Shown here: positions 29,407-33,270 of the stretch, piece by piece
How the letters are laid out: each line of letters begins with the position of its first letter
Position numbering within the stretch: position 1 is the stretch's first letter
Assembly (NCBI GenBank): GCA_001603905.1
Contig: LVAE01000086.1
Span: 1-33,270, forward strand
Direction of reading: 5' to 3'
Length of the DNA stretch: 33,270 nucleotides
Source: Fibrobacterales bacterium Fibro_02
Lineage (GTDB): Bacteria > Fibrobacterota > Fibrobacteria > Fibrobacterales > Fibrobacteraceae
Made by a program: the position numbers and the translations under genes
Notes under the pieces: model-generated
Told to the model about the DNA's origin: nothing
Seen by the model: only the letters and a program-made list of their open reading frames with translations
The model's database searches: none

Positions 29407-30171
29407 ATGATGTCTAGAAAATGGTTTGCGCAACTTGCCGTTGCCCCTTGTGCGTTCGCCCTAGCCTTCGGGCTTTCCGCCTGCTCTGACGATTCGTCGG
29501 GGACTAACGCCCATATCGATACGGGTGACGAGATTTCGTTCAATATTCCTACGGGGAACTCCAGCTCCTCGAAGATTGACACGCTTACGGTAATTAAGAG
29601 TGATCCCGTCAGCTCCGGCGACGAATCAAGTTCCTCTGTGGCATCGCCTGCATCTTCGGCGACGGCGGCTTCTTCAGCCTCCGAGGAATCCTCTTCTTCC
29701 GCCGGGTCCGCAGAACCAGCATCATCCGAAAACGCTTTCTTCAACGAGAACTGGCGCGAGGACTGCCTTGCCAAAATCAACGAATACCGTGCGACCGAGG
29801 ACATGCCGCCGCTCACTCTCGCTGCCGAGGAGAAGCAGACCTGTACCGACGACCAGGCTGCCGCTGACCTTGCCGAGAACAAGGCGCATGGACATTTCGG
29901 CGACTGTGGCGAATGGGCGCAGAACAGTGGCCCGAACTTTACCGCAAGCTGGCTCAAGACCGCGACGGATGTATCGGACTATTACCTCGAAATGATGTGG
30001 AGCGAAAAGCAGCTCGTCGAAAGTGGCAAGGCGGACCTCAATAGCGCTGCCGACTTCAGTAAGATTGGCCACTACAAGAACATGCGCAGCGCGAGCTACA
30101 CCAAGGTCGCTTGCGGCATCGCCCTGTCTGCCGACGGCAAGACGGGTTGGTTCAACGTGAACTTCTTCTAG
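29407..30171 (+). CDS. CAP/SCP-domain lipoprotein
   Basis: 254 residues. Signal peptide with lipobox LSAC (FALAFGLSACSDD), so it should be a lipid-anchored outer-membrane or periplasmic protein. A Ser-rich linker (about residues 45-110, SSSSS and SASEESSSS) leads to a CAP (PR-1/SCP) domain: NENWREDCLAKINEYRATEDMPPLTLAAEEKQTCTDDQAAADLAENKAHGHFGDCGEWAQNSGPNF, with a His in the family cavity, then KIGHYKNMRSASYTKVACGIALSADGKTGWFNVNF. Domain role unknown in bacteria. ATG 29407 follows GGAG at 4 nt (29410 at 7 nt is an alternative). Its stop overlaps the convergent gene by 4 nt. Confidence 0.85.
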   Translation: MMSRKWFAQLAVAPCAFALAFGLSACSDDSSGTNAHIDTGDEISFNIPTGNSSSSKIDTLTVIKSDPVSSGDESSSSVASPASSATAASSASEESSSSAGSAEPASSENAFFNENWREDCLAKINEYRATEDMPPLTLAAEEKQTCTDDQAAADLAENKAHGHFGDCGEWAQNSGPNFTASWLKTATDVSDYYLEMMWSEKQLVESGKADLNSAADFSKIGHYKNMRSASYTKVACGIALSADGKTGWFNVNFF

Positions 30172-30491
30172 GTGCCGCGTTTGGCGTTGTCTTTTTTCGC
30201 CTTGAGTTTCTTGATATAATCCAGGCCCTTGCTCCTGTCGGCGGCGAGGGTCATTTTCTGTTTTTTAAGGAAATCAATATAGAGACTGGTTCCTTCGAGC
30301 AGGTCGAGGCCAGCGGATTCGATGATGCTGAAAAATACCTTGATGGTGGGTATTTTCTCGCCATTTCCCAGTTCACGGACATATTCCCTGGAAACATCGC
30401 TGAAAAAGGCGATATTTTTCTGGGTAGTCATCGTCCTCAAGAAAGCGATAAACTCTTTCATGGCGTTCTTGTGAACATCGTCATCGAACAT
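30168..30491 (-). CDS. Small HTH-containing protein
   Basis: 107 residues. TTQKNIAFFSDVSREYVRELGNGEKIPTIKVFFSIIESAG is an XRE-like helix-turn-helix with recognition helix SREYVRELGNGEKIP. The N-terminal MFDDDVHKNAMKEFIAFLR and C-terminal basic helix KKQKMTLAADRSKGLDYIKKLKAKK flank it. Probably a transcription regulator or antitoxin-like protein, but no toxin gene is adjacent. The start at 30491 has no clear ribosome-binding site. It ends in a 4-nt overlap with the CAP gene stop, on the opposite strand. Confidence 0.65.
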   Translation of the reverse strand: MFDDDVHKNAMKEFIAFLRTMTTQKNIAFFSDVSREYVRELGNGEKIPTIKVFFSIIESAGLDLLEGTSLYIDFLKKQKMTLAADRSKGLDYIKKLKAKKDNAKRGT

Positions 30492-30598
30492 GCCGTAATT
30501 TTAAATAGGGAATGCCTAAAATCACGCCAACTATAGTTTGCCTAAAAACAAAAAAGGCTTGTATCTAAAAAATAATTTCGTGCGGCGGGACAATAATC

Positions 30599-30604
30599 TA
30601 TATT
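30599..30604 (+). promoter_or_regulatory. -10 element of the alpha/beta-hydrolase gene
   Basis: TATATT ends 8 nt before the ATG at 30613. If used, the transcript would begin at or 1-2 nt before the start codon (leaderless). No good -35 at 17 bp. Confidence 0.4.
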
Positions 30605-30612
30605 ACGCTATT

Positions 30613-31686
30613 ATGAAATCTTGGTGCACCGTTATTTTATTTTTCACTGTGGCCTTGTTTGCGGAAGATCGCGAATGGTTGTCCGATGCTTTGCTCGGGG
30701 AACCGTTTACTGTCCGTAGCCTCGATGTAGGTGCCGGTCCGCATTATCACGCCACGCTGGTGCACTATCCGTTTGTTTCCGCGGTTCAGGCCGCTTCCGT
30801 CGCAAGTCCCGACAGCGTCGCGGCGGGGGAGTCCCGCATTTCGAAGGCGTCCGTCCTGTACATCCACGGATTCAACGATTATTTTTTCCAGCGGGAGCTG
30901 GCGCAAAAGATGGATTCCGCGGGCTATTCCTTCTATGCCATCGACTTGCACAAGTTTGGCCGTTCCCATCGCGAAGGCGAGACGTTAGGCGAGCTCCGCG
31001 ACATTTCGGAATACTATCCTGAGCTGGATTCCGCCATCGCGGTCATTCACCGTATCGAAGGGGAAGCTACCCCCCTCGTTGTCATGGGTCACAGCACCGG
31101 GGGACTTATCGCATGTCTTTATGCTGCCGACCGCAGGAACGGTGCCGGAATCGCGGCGATTGTCCTTAACAGTCCTTTCTTCGAGATGAACTACATCTGG
31201 CCGGTGCGGCGCCTTGCCGTCCCGCTGCTTTCGGCAATCGGTTCTAGGTTCCCGGACGTGGGGATTCCCCGCAGCAAGAACATCAACTACGACCGAAGCC
31301 TGCTGAGGAATTACGATGGCGAATGGATGTACGACACCTTGCTCAAGGTTCCCGGCAGTCTCCCGATCGATTTGGGGTGGCTCCGCGCCATTCACCTGGG
31401 ACACGAACGCATCCAGCAGGGGCTTCACCTGAATACTCCGGTGCTCGTGATGCACAGCGGCTGCAGCTATCGTGAAGATGACTGGAGCGAGGAGTACACC
31501 CGATGCGATGCCGTGCTGAATGTCGACGATATCCGCGAATACGGTGCCCATCTCGGTGAAAAAGTCCGCCTCGAGAGAATCGAAGGTGGCCTCCACGACT
31601 TGGTCCTTTCGCATGAACCCGCCCGCGACAATGTCTACAAGGCGATGTTCGATTTCCTGGACGACAGTCTCGCCACTTATCGCTAA
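30613..31686 (+). CDS. Secreted alpha/beta-hydrolase (serine aminopeptidase S33/lysophospholipase-like)
   Basis: 357 residues. Signal peptide MKSWCTVILFFTVALFA. VLYIHGFNDYFFQRELAQKMDSAGYSFYAIDLHKFGRS is the oxyanion region of the S33/monoglyceride-lipase family; nucleophile elbow MGHSTGG; acid region NTPVLVMHSG; catalytic His in GGLHDLV. Probable role: hydrolysis of an ester or peptide in the envelope; substrate unknown. The ATG at 30613 is chosen because it starts the signal peptide, though no Shine-Dalgarno precedes it; an upstream in-frame start at 30538 is unlikely, as it would precede the -10 element. Convergent with the SGNH hydrolase gene, 33 nt between stops. Confidence 0.88.
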   Translation: MKSWCTVILFFTVALFAEDREWLSDALLGEPFTVRSLDVGAGPHYHATLVHYPFVSAVQAASVASPDSVAAGESRISKASVLYIHGFNDYFFQRELAQKMDSAGYSFYAIDLHKFGRSHREGETLGELRDISEYYPELDSAIAVIHRIEGEATPLVVMGHSTGGLIACLYAADRRNGAGIAAIVLNSPFFEMNYIWPVRRLAVPLLSAIGSRFPDVGIPRSKNINYDRSLLRNYDGEWMYDTLLKVPGSLPIDLGWLRAIHLGHERIQQGLHLNTPVLVMHSGCSYREDDWSEEYTRCDAVLNVDDIREYGAHLGEKVRLERIEGGLHDLVLSHEPARDNVYKAMFDFLDDSLATYR

Positions 31687-31719
31687 CGGCCTGCCGTTTT
31701 AGCGCCATCCTCGCGCAGG

Positions 31720-32754
31720 CTATTTCCTCCCGTCTACGATTCTCCCCTTCACGTCTATCTTGTGGTGGAGTTTTCGCATTTTCGGCTGAGCGGTTTGCCT
31801 TGCGGGCTTGATTCCCGTAGTTCCCGAAAGGTCCTTTACCTCGATTTCGTCGCTCAGGAGCCACGAATCGTTGCCCTCTTCCACTTTCACGAGCGCCCTG
31901 TACGTGCCCGTTTCAGAAATGGCGAGTGATGCCTTGTCGGCGCCTTCGATCAGTTTGCCGGCCTTGTACCAGCGGATTCCGTAGCTGTTTCCGTTCACCT
32001 GCAGAGTCGCCTGTTCCTGCTTGAGCGTGGGCTTTGCGAGGGTGATGTACTTGTTCACGATCTTGGCGAGTTCCTGGGCGCCCGAGGCGTTCGGGTGCAC
32101 GCTGTCAGCTAGGAACCATGCGGGCGTCTGGAAAAGCGTGTGCAGGTCGATGATGTTCACGCCCTTCTTGACGGCGGTTTCCTTGATAATTGGGTTGATC
32201 TGGCTTACGATTGCCGTATCCATGATACCCCAGTCGCAGTTGTTGCTGTAGGGCTGCAGTGTCGCGAAAATTTCGGGGCTCGTGGGCAGGTGCGCGAAGG
32301 TATCGATTAGCGCCTCGTAATCGCTGTATAGCTGCGATTTTTCGCACTGGTTGTAAAGGTAGTTGTACCTTTCGGCACCCTCCCAGATGCATTTGTCCGT
32401 GAAGTACTTGCTGTCGTTGGTGCCGAGCTCGATGACGACGATATCCGGCGAAGAGGCGAGAGCCGCCTTGAATTTTTCGGTCTTCCAGTAACTGGAATTG
32501 TTGTCGCCGCCCTTGATGGTGGCGCCCGCGAAGGTCATTGAGGACACGCCGAAATTGCTGACGGCGTAGTCGCTGCCGAGCATTTCCTGCAGGTGGTCGG
32601 GGTATTTCTTGTCGGCCCAGATTCCGTAGCCCTCGGTGATGCTGTTGCCGACGCAGGCGACATTTGTCGCGTGCGCCATCGTTGCGAGCGCCAATATCGC
32701 GGCGTTAGTCGCGACACTGCGTGTAATGCGGTTTTTGAAGTTATTCCCAAACAT
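31720..32754 (-). CDS. Secreted SGNH/GDSL hydrolase with C-terminal Ig-like region
   Basis: 344 residues. Signal peptide (ITRSVATNAAILALATMAHA). SGNH blocks: I VACVGNSITEGYG (Ser38), II NFGVSSMTF, III IVVIELGTNDSKYF, V DSVHPNASGA. About residues 240-320 form a small beta region (VNGNSYGIRWYKAGKLIEGADKASLAISETGTYRALVK), resembling an Ig-like module, then a short basic end KMRKLHHKIDVKGRIVDGRK. In fibrolytic bacteria SGNH proteins of this type are acetylxylan or carbohydrate esterases; specificity here is unproven. The true start is ATG 32754 behind AAGGAG at 6 nt; the longer frame to 32877 runs through the inverted-arm array and is not supported. Confidence 0.9.
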   Translation of the reverse strand: MFGNNFKNRITRSVATNAAILALATMAHATNVACVGNSITEGYGIWADKKYPDHLQEMLGSDYAVSNFGVSSMTFAGATIKGGDNNSSYWKTEKFKAALASSPDIVVIELGTNDSKYFTDKCIWEGAERYNYLYNQCEKSQLYSDYEALIDTFAHLPTSPEIFATLQPYSNNCDWGIMDTAIVSQINPIIKETAVKKGVNIIDLHTLFQTPAWFLADSVHPNASGAQELAKIVNKYITLAKPTLKQEQATLQVNGNSYGIRWYKAGKLIEGADKASLAISETGTYRALVKVEEGNDSWLLSDEIEVKDLSGTTGIKPARQTAQPKMRKLHHKIDVKGRIVDGRK

Positions 32755-32774
32755 TATAAACTCCTTTATATCAA

Positions 32775-32780
32775 AATATA
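32775..32780 (-). promoter_or_regulatory. -10 element of the SGNH hydrolase gene
   Basis: TATATT on the minus strand, 21 nt upstream of the ATG. The -35 position (about 32798-32803) is not consensus and abuts unit 1 of the array, fitting an activated promoter. Confidence 0.4.
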
Positions 32781-32802
32781 TAAAACGGGGACAGGACTGC
32801 GT

Positions 32803-33072
32803 ACCTATAAAAACAAGTGGAAATAGGACTTTATAGGTAATTGGGGAATGCCTTTTGGGGAGCGTACCTATAAACATCTCGAATCTTGTGCTTTTATAGG
32901 TACATTTTGGGGAGCTTGACTGGCGTTGTGTACAAACTAATACCTAAATTACCTATAAAAATGGGGCTTATGCGATGTTTATAGGTACTCGTTTGGGGCA
33001 ATTTTTCTAGCACCGTGACGGGTGCTTCTTTTTTTTACCTATAAAAATCACCTGTCGGCCTTGTTTATAGGT
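32803..33072. repeat. Array of four 36-bp units with inverted 9-bp arms
   Basis: Units at 32803-32838, 32866-32901, 32951-32986 and 33037-33072. Each is ACCTATAAA, exactly 18 nt, TTTATAGGT. The 18-nt centres are unrelated to each other. Intervals are 27, 49 and 50 bp. The first three units are followed by TTTTGGGGAGC or TTTGGGG, so the array consists of degenerate 63-86-bp repeats. A decayed extra arm (TACCTAAAT) lies at about 32941. Not a CRISPR: arms, not the whole repeat, are conserved. Most likely protein-binding sites or a set of RNA hairpins. The 32755-33210 gap otherwise holds only the terminator and AT-rich DNA. Confidence 0.85.
33009..33036 (+). terminator. Strong rho-independent terminator without an upstream plus-strand gene
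   Basis: AGCACC-GTGACG-GGTGCT stem (33009-33026), then TTC and a run of eight T (33029-33036). It lies between units 3 and 4 of the array. No plus-strand coding sequence precedes it for more than 1 kb, so it suggests a non-coding transcript. Confidence 0.8.
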
Positions 33073-33210
33073 ATGTTTCGTCAAAATGAGCGTTTTTCAA
33101 GCCTCTTTTAAGGTGAAAATGAGGCTTGCGCGCCTAAAAGCTCTCTGCGATGTCGTCAGTGTTGTAAATGAATGCGATATGCTGCTGTAAAAGCAAAAAC
33201 CCCGCGGTTT

Positions 33211-33270
33211 TGAACTGAACCCAAAAAGTTGGACAGTTTAAAGTTAGGATAAAACAGCATTATGAGTCCG
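33211..33270 (+). mobile_element. IS3-family (IS150-like) left end, partial
   Basis: TGAACTGAACCCAAAAAGTT followed by GGACAG matches the terminal inverted repeat of IS3-family elements (TG..CTG.CCCC.AAAAGTTGGACA). An ATG at 33262 (MSP...) is in the right place for the first reading frame of the transposase. The element continues beyond the right edge, so its other end and target duplication cannot be seen. Confidence 0.7.

Noticed and set aside
32755..32877. N-terminal extension of the SGNH hydrolase
   Set aside because: It translates the inverted-arm repeats; a signal peptide and AAGGAG support ATG 32754.
32803..33072. CRISPR array
   Set aside because: Only the 9-bp arms are conserved; the centres of the 36-bp units differ and the intervals are irregular (27, 49, 50 bp). 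No cas gene is present.

Overview
The window looks like chromosome of a Fibrobacter species (inference). The evidence is a very large secreted fibro-slime protein, Ser-rich linkers in exported proteins, C-terminal modules of the secretion/anchoring type in several exported proteins, a CE1-type esterase for plant polymers, and promoters that repeatedly read TTGACA-17-TATATT. Most housekeeping genes are moderately GC-rich. The block from about 11.4 to 19.7 kb is clearly AT-richer and looks acquired.

Layout. (1) 1-3.8 kb: the 5' part of rsmG runs off the left edge. It is followed by a parS cluster, five copies of TGTTCCACGTGAAACA (two exact, three with one terminal mismatch) in about 3.2 kb. Three of these sites sit in composite modules with two adjoining hairpins; one module lies inside a VOC-family gene and is read through in frame. 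Two tandem paralogous secreted proteins share a duplicated 5' leader with a 14-bp stem. rsmG next to parS suggests that parAB and possibly oriC lie to the left. (2) 3.8-9.3 kb: a macro-domain gene lacking its centre, a PNPOx-fold protein, a secreted CE1-like esterase, a glutathione peroxidase-ohrR operon with an OhrR-type operator, and a secreted protein with three repeats. (3) 9.3-21.9 kb: an accessory/defence region. It holds a broken PLD-like (ORF6N C-terminal type) gene, a KilA-N gene behind a strong promoter with a GAAC-N4-GTTC operator, a very acidic small protein, a YobI-like membrane P-loop NTPase paired with an ASCH protein, a 5-methylcytosine methyltransferase with an N-terminal HTH, an EVE-PD-(D/E)XK nuclease, a tandemly duplicated restriction-type nuclease translationally coupled to an XRE controller, an ORF6N pseudogene, and a YhcG (DUF1016) nuclease. 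(4) 21.9-32.8 kb: a BASS-type transporter, the fibro-slime protein, an ABC-F ATPase, a CAP-domain lipoprotein, a small HTH protein, a secreted alpha/beta hydrolase and a secreted SGNH hydrolase. (5) 32.8-33.27 kb: four exactly 36-bp units with inverted 9-bp arms (ACCTATAAA / TTTATAGGT) and unrelated 18-nt centres, then a rho-independent terminator, then the left end of an IS3-family element.

How the parts may work together. The methyltransferase, the two nucleases and the controller look like one or two restriction-modification systems. The methyltransferase and EVE-nuclease promoters share the motif TTTAACTTAG, so a common regulator is plausible. The YobI-like NTPase and ASCH genes form a separate two-gene unit. 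Palindromes embedded in the coding sequence of at least four genes (VOC, PLD-like, KilA-N, YhcG), plus one at the end of the ORF6N remnant, are a recurring theme that resembles Rickettsia palindromic elements in behaviour. No tRNA, rRNA or CRISPR array was seen.
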